A stretch of DNA of 40,478 nt from Deltaproteobacteria bacterium (lineage in GTDB: Bacteria > Desulfobacterota > BSN033 > UBA1163), in contig JAGXTA010000126.1 in the NCBI GenBank assembly GCA_018333535.1, forward strand, positions 1 through 40,478. The letters are read 5' to 3'. A program made the translations under genes and the position numbers. Under the pieces are notes generated by a model that had not been told where the DNA came from, made no database searches, and saw only the letters and a list, made by a program, of their open reading frames with translations. Of this stretch, positions 33,218-40,478 are shown in pieces (positions within the stretch are counted from its first letter, which is position 1; each line of letters starts with the position of its first letter).

Positions 33218-33373
33218 TCATTCTGATACTTTTCTGCGTTCTTCCTCCCTTAGCTCTCGCCGCAAGAACTTTCCCACTTTCGATTTAGGCAACATATCCC
33301 GAAACTCGATATATTGAGGGATTTTGTAAGGAGCCAATCGCTCTTTACACCACTTAATTCTCGCACCTCCCAT
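33218..33373 (-). pseudogene. Remnant of a second acyl-CoA ligase: orphan C-terminal subdomain
   Basis: The minus strand encodes 51 residues from an ATG at 33373 to TGA at 33218: [17 protein letters not shown], then [18 protein letters not shown]. This is the AMP-binding_C subdomain of acyl-CoA ligases, including the catalytic-lysine motif (LPKSKVGK), with all upstream domains absent. It is preceded by an unrelated-looking start region with a strong GGAGGAGG site (33420-33427) and an ATG at 33417 in a different frame. The simplest reading is a large internal deletion that fused the start region of one gene to the tail of a ligase gene. A functional stand-alone C-domain is less likely but not excluded. 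Confidence 0.8.
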
Positions 33374-33447
33374 GAATAGATTGCTGAATTAAAGGGTTGA
33401 TCGGAATTACTTTCCATCACCTCCTCCCACCAAAAAATAACTGTGTT

Positions 33448-33476
33448 TTCTTACCAGTTTAAAAAAAGTTTGTCAA
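33448..33476 (-). promoter_or_regulatory. Candidate sigma-70 promoter of the deleted gene
   Basis: On the minus strand TTGACA (33471-33476) is followed after 17 bases by TAAGAA (33448-33453). The -35 is perfect and the -10 weak. It lies about 30 bases before the strong ribosome-binding site at 33420-33427. Confidence 0.4.
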
Positions 33477-33519
33477 TCTAAAATATTTATTCTGGAGAGC
33501 CTGTTGCACAAATGCTAAA

Positions 33520-33660
33520 ACCACCCTTCGACAGGCTCAGGGTGAACGGAGTTTATATTGAAATCATTTACTTAGTCCGTTCTGCTGAGCTTGTCAAAGC
33601 ATGAACCCTTCGGCTTCCCGTTCGCCCTGAGGCTCTCGAAGGGGGAACGGGAAGCTCAGG
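33520..33660. repeat. Imperfect palindromic repeat (CTTCGACAGGCTCAGGGTGA type)
   Basis: CCCTTCGACAGGCTCAGGGT on the left is mirrored by CTGAGCTTGTC and by GCCCTGAGGCTCTCGAAGGG on the right. It occupies most of the space between the ligase remnant and hbd. Confidence 0.65.
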
Positions 33661-33712
33661 ACAGGCTTGTAGAATTATGGAAAGTGGCTTTGTGTAACAA
33701 GTTCAGGAATGC

Positions 33713-34570
33713 TCATTTTTTATAATCGTAGAACCCTCTTCCGCTCTTCCTCCCCAATTGTCCGGCGCGAACCATCTTGCGGAGAAGCGAACAGGGCCGG
33801 TATTTTGAATCCCCGAACTCTTTGTAGAGGTTCTCCTGCACCATTAAGAGCGTATCGAGACCGACCAGGTCAGCCAGGGCCAAGGGGCCCATCGGGTGAT
33901 TCACTCCGAGGATCATCGCCTGATCAATATCTTCGGCTGAGGCAATTCCCTCCTGAAGGACAAAGATCGCCTCATTAATCATCGGAACAAAGATGCGGTT
34001 CACGACAAATCCAGGAGCCTCATTCACCAGGATGGGTGTTTTTCCCATTTTTTTCGAAAGGTCTTTGATGATCTGATAGGTCTCTTCAGAGGTGGACTGG
34101 CCTTTAATGATCTCCACCAATTTCATGGCTGGAACAGGATTGAAGAAATGCATTCCAATAACTTTTTCGGGCCTCCCGGTGACAGAAGCGATCTCCGTAA
34201 TCGAAAGTCCTGATGTATTGGAGGCTAAGATCGTCTCTCCCGAACAGAGCTGGTCCAGTTCTTTATAGACCTCTTTCTTCAGTTCCATATTCTCGATCAC
34301 TGCTTCAATCACCACCTCCGCCCCTTTTACCGCCTCAACGATATCGACAGTCCCGTTCACCTTGGACAGGAGCGTATCAGCCTGTTCTTTTGTCATCTTC
34401 CCCTTGCCGATCGCTCTTTCGTAATTCTTCTTGATGATATTGAGCCCACCCTGCACAAAACGGGCCTCGATATCCCTCATCGAGACATCAAAGCCCGCCT
34501 CTGCAGAGACCTGGGCAATTCCGGCCCCCATCAAACCCGCTCCCAACACACAAATCTTTTTGATCTCCAT
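33713..34570 (-). CDS. hbd: 3-hydroxybutyryl-CoA / 3-hydroxyacyl-CoA dehydrogenase
   Basis: This enzyme oxidises or reduces 3-hydroxyacyl-CoA with NAD(P). At 285 residues it is the short stand-alone form. The Rossmann motif [10 protein letters not shown] is at 10-19, IEAVIE at 88-93 carries the conserved glutamates, the serine motif SNTSG is at 117-121 and the catalytic histidine is H141 in MHFFNPVP. The C-terminal domain ends with [13 protein letters not shown]. The gene is on the same strand as the ligase and thiolase genes and forms a beta-oxidation-like set with them, though gaps with repeats separate it. Confidence 0.95.
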   Translation of the reverse strand: MEIKKICVLGAGLMGAGIAQVSAEAGFDVSMRDIEARFVQGGLNIIKKNYERAIGKGKMTKEQADTLLSKVNGTVDIVEAVKGAEVVIEAVIENMELKKEVYKELDQLCSGETILASNTSGLSITEIASVTGRPEKVIGMHFFNPVPAMKLVEIIKGQSTSEETYQIIKDLSKKMGKTPILVNEAPGFVVNRIFVPMINEAIFVLQEGIASAEDIDQAMILGVNHPMGPLALADLVGLDTLLMVQENLYKEFGDSKYRPCSLLRKMVRAGQLGRKSGRGFYDYKK

Positions 34571-34618
34571 TTTTCCTCCCTTCCCTTTCTATTACGCTAT
34601 GCGCAAAGAATTGTAGGG

Positions 34619-34655
34619 GAGCCCCTTTGTGCCTGCTTGCGGTAGGCAGGGGCTC
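34619..34655. repeat. Hairpin containing a CCTGC/GCAGG palindrome, copy 3
   Basis: The outer arms GAGCCCC/GGGGCTC and inner arms TGCCT/AGGCA are complementary around a 9-base loop. It is related to the palindromes at 17252, 23326 and 35581. Confidence 0.7.
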
Positions 34656-34799
34656 ACGTCTTGATCGGGCGTCCACGCTTGCGCGCCGAAGCACTACAAC
34701 ACGCAGGCACGGAGAGCCGCCTCTACAAATTTACCGAATTTGGTCAATTGAATGGGAGAGACTTTATCAATAGAAGACTTGCCTTGTCAAGGACTATTG

Positions 34800-34925
34800 C
34801 TTGAGATTTCTGAAAAACCCAAAAAACCTCTAATTACACCGATTAGCATCCGATTACATATATGAGAAAACATTGAGAAATCAAAAAATCTGTGTAATCA
34901 TGCCTAAATCTGAGTAATCAAGAGA
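34800..34925. repeat. Interspersed GATTACA-type repeat, copy 3
   Basis: It has GAGATTTCTGAAAAACCC at the left, several ATTACA words and AATCTGTGTAATCATGCC, matching the internal core of the copies at 17324 and 26227 less completely. A short fourth trace is at 15648-15693, between mtnA and gatB. Confidence 0.6.
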
Positions 34926-34988
34926 GCTTGTAGTAGTTTTTATAAAGCTCTCTAAATAATCATCCACCTAAAAAAAGGAGGCCACACA

Positions 34989-35465
34989 ATGAAACTCTAC
35001 TTGATCCAGCATGGTGAGGCAAAGCCTGAAGCAGAAGATCCGGAGCGCTCCTTGACGGCAAAGGGAGAAGGAGAGGTCAGGGATGTTTCAAAAACAGCGA
35101 CAGGTCTTAATATCAGGCCTTCGAAGGTCTATCACAGTGGGAAATTGCGAGCAAAGCAAACAGCAGAAATTATTTTTGGTGCTTTAAAAATTCCTAATCT
35201 ACTTGTTCAGGCAGTCCGGGGATTAAATCCAAACGATGATATCCGCCCTTGGGCAGAACGAATTTCTCAAGAGAGAGAAGATCTCATGCTCGTTGGGCAT
35301 CTTCCGTTCCTTGAGAAACTGACCTCCCTCCTCCTCTGCGGAAATGAAAAAGCGAGACCGGTACTCTTCCGTTACGGAGCCATTGTTTGCCTTGAGCAGA
35401 GAGAGGATAAGGGATGGGGAGTCCGTTGGATCCTGACACCTGAAATGACAAGCTTATTAATTTAA
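34989..35465 (+). CDS. sixA: SixA-like phosphohistidine phosphatase
   Basis: SixA is a small histidine-phosphatase-superfamily enzyme that removes phosphate from phosphohistidine in signalling or phosphotransfer proteins. The 158 residues match SixA length. The catalytic histidine is H8 in the LIQHGEA motif, where Q replaces the usual R of RHG, as in several SixA proteins. R54 and the second histidine H104 in LVGHLPF complete the site. It has a strong AAAAAAGGAGG ribosome-binding site and stands alone on the plus strand. Confidence 0.88.
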   Translation: MKLYLIQHGEAKPEAEDPERSLTAKGEGEVRDVSKTATGLNIRPSKVYHSGKLRAKQTAEIIFGALKIPNLLVQAVRGLNPNDDIRPWAERISQEREDLMLVGHLPFLEKLTSLLLCGNEKARPVLFRYGAIVCLEQREDKGWGVRWILTPEMTSLLI

Positions 35466-35580
35466 AAATACAAATTCCAAATTACAAATGCCAATACCAA
35501 ATAATCCCCTCTCCCTATCCCTCTATCCTTCTCCTCTATGGGGTGAGGGGAAGGGTGATTTAGAATTTTGAACATTCCTA

Positions 35581-35596
35581 CCTGCCAGTAGGCAGG
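35581..35596. repeat. CCTGCC/GGCAGG palindrome, copy 4
   Basis: Six-base arms CCTGCC and GGCAGG flank AGTA. It sits inside the right half of the inverted repeat at 35467-35635. Confidence 0.65.
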
Positions 35597-35781
35597 GTAA
35601 TTTATTTGTTATTTGGTGCTTGGAATTTTGTGTTGGCTCTGAATAACCTGTAAAATAATAATTGCAGAGAAGAGATTTGAATTGGCAGACATTGTCTGGT
35701 TATCTTTTGACTGGCGATTCCACCTACAAGTCCGCGATGGCAAGGTAATCTTGGAGTCAATGATTACCGAAGGAAATAAAC

Positions 35782-35812
35782 AAAAAAGGCAGAGCCAAAC
35801 GACCCTGCCTTT
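35782..35812 (-). terminator. Rho-independent terminator of the PEP-CTERM gene
   Basis: On the minus strand AAAGGCAG pairs with CTGCCTTT around a 12-base loop and is followed by TTTGTTT. It is 25 bases past the stop codon, a well-formed terminator. Confidence 0.8.
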
Positions 35813-35836
35813 ATCCTACTCTTAATGAATATAGAT

Positions 35837-36676
35837 TTACTTCTTAAAGAACTTCTTTCTCAACCCTGCAAGACCAAGAAGTCCTGAACCAAGGAGGAGC
35901 ATGGTTGCTGGTTCGGGAATAGGTTCTATCTCATGTTCAGTGAAATATACAGAACGATTCACATATTGGAAAAAATTGTCGCCAAAAAATTCCCTAACTT
36001 CTAATCTTACTGCATATGGGCCAGGCCCTGGAAGGGGATCTGTAAAGGTAAACGATGTCGTAGTTAAATTTGGCGAATCAAAAACGAAACCAGGAGCAGG
36101 CCATCCAGAACCCAATATGTCTTGGAGTCTTAGTCTGTATCGTATAGTACCTCCATCGTGAGGTGTGACACTGTTCCATGTAACAATGCTGTTCCCGATG
36201 AAATTTGGAACAGCAAAACCTAATTCGGCAAAACGGTCTTCAGGAGGCGTATAATATTCAGTATCAACAATAAGTGAGGTAATTTTATCTTTTAATTCAA
36301 ATTTATATTGGATGCCATCCCAAGGATCTGGATCAAATGTTGCTGGTTTATCAGCATATGTGAGTCGTGTAAAATACTCATAATACATACCCTGATAAGG
36401 TGGGGGAGAGTATTGTATTGTTCTATTACCGCTCGGCCAGCTTAACAAAACTTCATACTGATAAGGATCGATTAAATTTTGCGCCAAACCATCAGCATTA
36501 ATTTGAGTCCGCTCAAATGGAGCTGGTACTGGATAATTGGAGTCAAAATAGCGATTTTCAAACCATACATCCCACCACCAGAAACTTGGAGAGGCTAAAA
36601 CAGGTTTTGTAATAGTTTGAATCAGAACAAGTGAAAAGAGAATAGTAATAATTAAAACCAAGAAAGTTTTTCTCAT
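35837..36676 (-). CDS. PEP-CTERM sorting domain protein
   Basis: From the ATG at 36676 the protein is 279 residues; GTG at 36685 is an alternative, but the GGGGGG ribosome-binding stretch suits the ATG. An N-terminal signal peptide (KTFLVLIITILFSLVLIQ) and a C-terminal PEP-CTERM tail (PEPATMLLLGSGLLGLAGLR followed by lysines) are visible, so it should be exported and processed by an exosortase, then possibly anchored with exopolysaccharide. The middle is rich in aromatic and proline residues with fibronectin-like beta strands. No exosortase is in the window. A sigma-54-type promoter and a terminator bracket the gene. Confidence 0.9.
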   Translation of the reverse strand: MRKTFLVLIITILFSLVLIQTITKPVLASPSFWWWDVWFENRYFDSNYPVPAPFERTQINADGLAQNLIDPYQYEVLLSWPSGNRTIQYSPPPYQGMYYEYFTRLTYADKPATFDPDPWDGIQYKFELKDKITSLIVDTEYYTPPEDRFAELGFAVPNFIGNSIVTWNSVTPHDGGTIRYRLRLQDILGSGWPAPGFVFDSPNLTTTSFTFTDPLPGPGPYAVRLEVREFFGDNFFQYVNRSVYFTEHEIEPIPEPATMLLLGSGLLGLAGLRKKFFKK

Positions 36677-36685
36677 AAACAACAC

Positions 36686-37109
36686 CCCCCTTTCTATTTA
36701 CTGATATTGGATAAATATTGCCAAATGCGGGTACCAGACTTGCTGCTTCTGGAAACGCCAAGATAGACAGAACCTCCTCTAATATAAAAGACAGCAATTT
36801 ATATGCCAACAAATCTCTGGTTTAGAATAATATTGGAAACCAGTAAGTTTCTCAAATAGTTAAAGTGTTCAGTTAAATGTTTGTGAAACTCGACACTATT
36901 AAGAATTTGTAAAGTATTCTGACAGGGGGGGAAAACCTATGGCCTGACCAATGACTTTAATTAAGGAATTCGCCCATTTTTAAAGTTGTAAAGTTTTTTG
37001 TCGATTTCCGAATAAAATCTTCTATTTGGCAGGTTGATTAAAAAAACTCGATTACAGGAAGGAGTCAACGCGAACCTTCAGTGTGGGCGCAAATTCTGGC
37101 TTCCACACA
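36686..37109. other. Gene-free regulatory region upstream of the PEP-CTERM gene
   Basis: This 424-base A/T-rich gap has no coding frame. It contains a -24/-12 promoter at 36793-36808 facing the PEP-CTERM gene, and two exact TTGTAAAGT words (36907-36915 and 36986-36994) upstream of it, where an enhancer-binding protein could bind. An AGTGT/ACACT inverted pair lies at about 36864-36897. Confidence 0.6.
36793..36808 (-). promoter_or_regulatory. Sigma-54 (-24/-12) promoter of the PEP-CTERM gene
   Basis: The minus strand reads TGGCATATAAATTGCT. GG and GC are separated by exactly ten bases, and both halves fit the consensus TGGCAC-N5-TTGCT with one mismatch. Transcription would begin near 36782, giving a leader of about 105 bases. 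PEP-CTERM genes in several groups are known to depend on RpoN and the PrsK/PrsR system, which supports the call. Confidence 0.75.
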
Positions 37110-37961
37110 TTAATACAAAATCCCTGCATAACCCACGAAACTCTCGTCGGGCATGATGTCGTAACTGGTGTAGTAATCGATGAGATTTCCCTTTTCCGCG
37201 CCTAAGATTTTGCAGGTGGCGATGGCAGAGGCAGCCGCTCCACCACTGCAGGCGCTGTCATTTTCTTCGGCATGTCTGATCAGACTTTTTGCATCCATCT
37301 TTAATGCGCAATCGATGAAACCTCTGTCATTTTCGTCCCTCACCCATCTCAGGGCAGAGGAACCAGTCCCTTTTCTCACGAACCCATAATTGGGACCATA
37401 ATGGGTGAGATCGGTCGAGCCGATCGCCAGAATCGCCAACCCTTTTTCATTGGCAAGTCTGGCCACTTCATCGCCCAATGCTTCTGCCTTCAGAGACGAA
37501 GGTGACCGGATGGCAAGTAGTTTTGAGTCCGGGAAAAAATATTTGACCATCGGCAGTTGAATCTCTATCGTATTGTCACCGCTGGCCTGACTCTCCGGCT
37601 TCACCTCGACTCTCTTCATCAGGCTCCTGGCAAACTCCGTATCCATCTCCACATCTCCGAATGGAGTCTCCCAGGAACTCTCCATCACCATCCGTGGAGG
37701 ATCATCAGGACCGAGATGCCCGCCATAGACAACGACGAGGTCAGCCTTCCCTTTTGACTTCAGGAGATGAAATACTCTTGCCGCAAGCTTGCCGGAGAAA
37801 TACCAGCCCGCATGGGGAACCATTCCTCCCCGCACTGTTTTCAAAGAGACAGAAGGCAACCATCCCTCCAGAAAGGATTCAATCTCCCTCTGGCATTCTT
37901 TCTTATCCACAGGATACCAGCCTCGAGGTAATGTTCTTGATCTGCGAGACATAGATTTCAC
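37110..37961 (-). CDS. AmmeMemoRadiSam system protein B (MEMO1 family)
   Basis: This 283-residue protein belongs to the MEMO family, related to class III nonhaem-iron dioxygenases. Family motifs include VPHAGWYFSG (H50), YGGHLGPDD near 80, SGDNTIEIQLPM near 127-138, IGSTDLTHYGP in the second half, and the closing SFVGYAGI. In bacteria it often occurs with a radical-SAM protein and an AMMECR1 protein, but neither is adjacent here. The molecular function of the bacterial protein is not established. It lies 78 bases after argS on the same strand. Confidence 0.9.
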   Translation of the reverse strand: MKSMSRRSRTLPRGWYPVDKKECQREIESFLEGWLPSVSLKTVRGGMVPHAGWYFSGKLAARVFHLLKSKGKADLVVVYGGHLGPDDPPRMVMESSWETPFGDVEMDTEFARSLMKRVEVKPESQASGDNTIEIQLPMVKYFFPDSKLLAIRSPSSLKAEALGDEVARLANEKGLAILAIGSTDLTHYGPNYGFVRKGTGSSALRWVRDENDRGFIDCALKMDAKSLIRHAEENDSACSGGAAASAIATCKILGAEKGNLIDYYTSYDIMPDESFVGYAGILY

Positions 37962-37972
37962 CTCATTTCTTA

Positions 37973-38039
37973 AAAGGGTTCAAGGGTTCCAGGGTTCCAG
38001 TATTTCAAATTTCACTTGACCCCTTGAACCCTAGAACCC
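37973..38039. repeat. GGGTTCAAGGGTTCC inverted repeat after argS
   Basis: AAGGGTTCAAGGGTTCCAGG on the left and CCCCTTGAACCCTAGAACCC on the right are near complements around TATTTCAAATTTCA, ending at the argS stop codon. A related unit lies after the argF stop at about 3033-3120. It may help end transcription. Confidence 0.65.
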
Positions 38040-40001
38040 TTATATCCTTTCCAGCGTTGGCATTCCCATCAGGCTGAGCGCATTGCCCATCACTATCTGA
38101 AACGCCCTGACGAGTGAGAGGCGAAAGGTTCGCAGGTTCTCATCCTGAAGGTGAATGAACGGGGTCTGGACATCTGACCCGGGATCGGGGTGCTCATAGA
38201 AGTTCGTAAAGGATGAGGCAAGATCAAAAGCATACTCCGTCAACTGTGAAATTCTTAAGGTCTTACCGGTCCTGACGACCACGGAATTGAATCTCGACAG
38301 AACTTCCATCAGATCCCTCTCCGTCTCCGTCAATTGAGCGGGGACAGCCTCTTCCCTCCAATGAAAATCGATCTTTCTCTCTTCGGCCTTTCTCAAAATA
38401 CTGCAAGCTCGCGCATGGGCATATTCAAGATAGACTCCCGTATCTCCAGTTGTCTTGAGAGCTTCATCGAAATCGAAGATGATCTGACTCTCCAGCGTGA
38501 ATTTGAGCAGGTAATAACGGATAGCCGCAGTCGCGAGTGCGCTGGCAACATTCTCTTCGAGGGGATGGTCTGCTTTCTCCACCACCTTCTTCTTCACCAT
38601 CTCGATGAAATCCATCGCCTTCACACCCGTTCCCGAACGGCCTGACATGGCAACCGATCTTTTCTCTTTAGTCTCTTCCGCTCCCCAAATCCGGGCTGCC
38701 TGCAAAGAAAGGTTGACTACCTCGTAGGCTAAATGGATCGATTGCTCCGCTTCCTTTTCGAATCCCATCTGACGGAGGCATTCACTTACCACCTTCTGCG
38801 GATAACTCTGCCTGACATCAATGACATTGATCACCCTGTTCGCATGTCCAAACTGATGGTGGAGAAGATCACTCGGTTCCCCATCTCTATCTGTTGTCCA
38901 GAGCACCCTTCCATCGGACTGCAAGCCCCAGCTGGAATACAAAAAATCTTTTTTCAGGAGCCCAAATTTCCAGAGCTGGTAAGCGATATCCTTACCCGTA
39001 TAGGTGACGCTGCCATTGGAACGAACCAATATCTTATCTAAACTCTTAACTCCATCGCTTGTCTCGACAATGCCTCCAAACGGTACGACCCAACACCCTT
39101 CGTTTGGTCCTTCTGTTTCTAATCGAAGCGCTCCCCTCTTCTTGAGGAGTTCTAAAGTCTCCTGCCAGAACCCCTGACGGATGATATCCGACTCCCAGTT
39201 GAGAAGCACATAATGGATGTTCAGTTCCCCTACCGTTCCAAGATGGGCCTGGACAATCCTCTTTGACAACTCCTTGGCAAAAGGGGCCACGGGATGTTCC
39301 CCTCTTTCGATTTGTTGAAGAACCTCCTCCCTTTTTTCTTGAAGAGAGGAATTCCTTTCAAGCTCATCTTCAAACCGGGCATAGAGGTCCCAGCAGAAAT
39401 AGTCCAGAGGCTGATTCTCCGGCACCTTTGCCCAAATGGGTCTCAAATCGGCAGATCCTTCATGAAAGAAAGGGGGATCGAGATAGAGAAAAGCTGTTAC
39501 CACATCGACCACCTGAACACCTGTGTCATCAATATAATTGCAAACTTCCGTAGGAAAACCTAACCATTGAAAAACCCTTGCCACCGTATCCCCGAGGACT
39601 GAATTCCGAAGATGGCCGATATGCATGGCTTTATTGGGATTGACGCTTGTATGTTCGACGAAGACCTTTTCTTTCTCAACTTGAATGGGTCGGCCAAAAA
39701 GATCTCGTTTTTCGAGAATCTCAGGAATCAGATCCTTTGCAAATTTCGGCCAATCCACTTTGAAATTGAGATATCCGGGAGGAGTAAGAGTCGCTTCCTG
39801 AATATAGGGAGGAAAATTCGCCTTCAGTTGTTCAACCACTTCTTTTGCAATCTCCATCGGTGGACGCCGTTTCACTTTGGCAAGCGAGAGGCAGATCGCA
39901 CTTGAGAAATCCCCCATCTCTCTCTGGGGAGGGATATTGAGAGGAACTTCCTCCACTCCAAGAATATTCTTCAATACCTCTGCCACCCCTTCACGAATCA
40001 T
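38040..40001 (-). CDS. argS: Arginyl-tRNA synthetase
   Basis: This class I synthetase charges tRNA-Arg with arginine. The 653 residues run somewhat over the usual 550-600, mostly in the catalytic and linker part. The N-terminal Arg-N domain covers about 1-90, the HIGH motif is at 127-130 in NKAMHIGHLRNS, and a KMSKS-like loop reads VAMSGRSGTGVKA. The C-terminal anticodon-binding helices (DBPA type) include YLEYAHARACSILRKA and end with the typical GMPTLERI. It is followed by the MEMO-family gene. Confidence 0.96.
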   Translation of the reverse strand: MIREGVAEVLKNILGVEEVPLNIPPQREMGDFSSAICLSLAKVKRRPPMEIAKEVVEQLKANFPPYIQEATLTPPGYLNFKVDWPKFAKDLIPEILEKRDLFGRPIQVEKEKVFVEHTSVNPNKAMHIGHLRNSVLGDTVARVFQWLGFPTEVCNYIDDTGVQVVDVVTAFLYLDPPFFHEGSADLRPIWAKVPENQPLDYFCWDLYARFEDELERNSSLQEKREEVLQQIERGEHPVAPFAKELSKRIVQAHLGTVGELNIHYVLLNWESDIIRQGFWQETLELLKKRGALRLETEGPNEGCWVVPFGGIVETSDGVKSLDKILVRSNGSVTYTGKDIAYQLWKFGLLKKDFLYSSWGLQSDGRVLWTTDRDGEPSDLLHHQFGHANRVINVIDVRQSYPQKVVSECLRQMGFEKEAEQSIHLAYEVVNLSLQAARIWGAEETKEKRSVAMSGRSGTGVKAMDFIEMVKKKVVEKADHPLEENVASALATAAIRYYLLKFTLESQIIFDFDEALKTTGDTGVYLEYAHARACSILRKAEERKIDFHWREEAVPAQLTETERDLMEVLSRFNSVVVRTGKTLRISQLTEYAFDLASSFTNFYEHPDPGSDVQTPFIHLQDENLRTFRLSLVRAFQIVMGNALSLMGMPTLERI

Positions 40002-40025
40002 CTTTTACCTTTCGATAGAATCTGC

Positions 40026-40160
40026 CGGCGGGACACGAATGTCCCGCCTATCGTAACTTAGCTTGCTTTGATCATTTTCATCATTTCCCTATAGGCAGGG
40101 TTTTCCTACCCAGTAATTCCCTAACCCTCCGATAGGCGGGGTTTTCTAACCCCGCCTTGA
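40026..40160. repeat. Two GGCGGG palindromes between argS and the transposase
   Basis: The first has arms GGCGGGACA and TGTCCCGCC around CGAA (about 40028-40049). The second has arms GCGGGGTT and AACCCCGC around TTCT (about 40137-40156). Words such as CTATAGGCAGGGTTTTCCTA and CGATAGGCGGGGTTTTCTAA repeat between them. No gene is seen from 40002 to 40207. Confidence 0.65.
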
Positions 40161-40207
40161 TACGGTCACAATAAATGACCTTTTAAAAATATGATTCTTC
40201 CGGGTTT

Positions 40208-40478
40208 TTAATGGGTACCCGGGTAAAGGTCTAAGCCTCCACAATGGAAGTAAATGGCTGTCTTAAGATGATCCCGATTCCTAAATCCATAGGCCATCTT
40301 GATGATGGTCTGGATCTTGGAATTAACCCCCTCACAGACAGCATTGGTTACTCGATGCCTAAAGTACGTAAGCACATTTTGAAGGTGACGATGGAACGTT
40401 CGAGCTGCCTTGATGACGGGCTCCAGTCTCGAATGGGTTGCCCAAAAATACCACCGCTTGAAATGAGCAGAAGCCCAT
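40208..40478 (-). mobile_element. ISL3-family transposase, C-terminal part cut by the window edge
   Basis: The minus strand is open from the right edge to TAA at 40208-40210, giving 90 residues. These include HSRLEPVIKAARTFHRHLQN, then NAVCEGVNSKIQTIIKMAYG, then FRNRDHLKTAIYFHCGGLDL. This matches the end of DDE_Tnp_ISL3 transposases; the glutamate in CEGVNSKIQ is the last residue of the DDE triad. Upstream catalytic residues are beyond the window. The frame has no internal methionine start, since the gene begins outside. Whether the element is intact cannot be judged. Confidence 0.88.

Larger units (their letters stand above)
33374..33712. other. Gene-free stretch with a promoter remnant and a palindromic repeat
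   Basis: The segment 33374-33480 holds the promoter and ribosome-binding remnant facing the ligase fragment. From about 33520 to 33660 there is a repeat rich in CTTCGACAGGCTCAGGGTGA and its complementary words (TTCGCCCTGAGGCTCTCGAA), an imperfect palindrome of a type widespread in bacterial genomes. No coding frame is supported. Confidence 0.55.
34571..34988. other. Gene-free stretch with repeats between hbd and sixA
   Basis: This 418-base gap contains a hairpin with arms GAGCCCC and GGGGCTC (34619-34655) enclosing TGCCT/AGGCA, then a GATTACA-type repeat at about 34800-34925. The sequence before sixA has AAAAAAGGAGG (34972-34982) as the ribosome-binding site. No coding frame is supported. 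Confidence 0.55.
35466..35836. other. Gene-free stretch with repeats and a terminator
   Basis: This 371-base gap begins with an imperfect inverted repeat (AAATTCCAAATTACAAATGC against TTTGTTATTTGGTGCTTGGA, 35467-35635). It contains a CCTGCC/GGCAGG palindrome at 35581-35596 and a C/G-rich stretch at 35507-35556. It ends with the terminator of the PEP-CTERM gene at 35782-35812. No gene is supported. Confidence 0.55.

Noticed and set aside
33415-33417. Treating the frame from the ATG at 33417 as a real small gene
   Set aside because: Its sequence shows no family features and passes through the ligase-tail region out of frame; it is better read as the start region left by a deletion.
38040-40001. 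Defective arginyl-tRNA synthetase because the KMSKS loop is not canonical
   Set aside because: The MSGRSGTGVKA form occurs in a normal branch of bacterial arginyl-tRNA synthetases, and the rest of the protein is intact.

Overview
The window reads as one continuous piece of a Gram-negative (diderm), probably anaerobic bacterial chromosome. Outer-membrane lipopolysaccharide genes (lptF, lptG, a Kdo-kinase-like gene), a PEP-CTERM surface protein, beta-oxidation-type CoA genes (acyl-CoA ligases, a thiolase with its zinc-ribbon partner, 3-hydroxyacyl-CoA dehydrogenase) and a branched-chain-amino-acid-type (Liv) ABC transporter carrying its own acyl-CoA ligase together suggest Desulfobacterota (old Deltaproteobacteria, Syntrophus-like). 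That placement is inference from gene content, not from a marker tree.

Layout. 1-4.5 kb: a truncated gene at the left edge, then pyrB, a dihydropyrimidinase/hydantoinase and argF on the minus strand, followed by a small membrane protein. 4.5-8.8 kb: a metallo-beta-lactamase-fold hydrolase, initiator tRNA-Met, lptF-lptG, and ccdA. 9.1-12.6 kb: a plus-strand cluster of a thiamine-binding-type protein, a second MBL hydrolase, hpt and a TPR/periplasmic-binding protein. 12.6-17.2 kb: a minus-strand group with an aminotransferase, SAM hydrolase, mtnA and gatB. 17.4-19.5 kb: a Kdo-kinase-like gene, an alpha/beta hydrolase, a small exported protein and tRNA-Arg(CCG). 19.5-27.7 kb: the Liv-type operon (livG, acyl-CoA ligase, livH, livM, substrate-binding protein, lipoprotein, livF). 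27.9-34.6 kb: CoA-metabolism genes (DUF35 protein, thiolase, acyl-CoA ligase, remnant of a second ligase, hbd) interrupted by a two-gene restriction-modification module. 35-40 kb: sixA, a PEP-CTERM protein behind a sigma-54-type promoter, a MEMO-family protein and argS. The right edge cuts into an ISL3-type transposase.

How the genes fit together. The Liv cluster and the nearby thiolase/ligase/dehydrogenase genes look like an uptake, CoA-activation and oxidation set for a carboxylic acid; the substrate cannot be read from sequence. The ATPase and acyl-CoA ligase genes overlap by 8 bases, so transport and CoA activation may be translationally coupled. SAM hydrolase and mtnA also overlap (ATGA), which points to a shared role in disposing of SAM-derived nucleoside products.

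The most unusual features are non-coding or gene-damage signals. Several families of short palindromic repeats occupy the intergenic gaps, and some are nested inside others. An orphan acyl-CoA-ligase C-terminal fragment carries the catalytic-lysine motif that the intact ligase 12 bases downstream lacks. livG has no good in-frame start unless one base is restored. The PEP-CTERM gene has a well-formed -24/-12 promoter. I saw no CRISPR array, prophage or clear new defence system beyond the restriction-modification pair.
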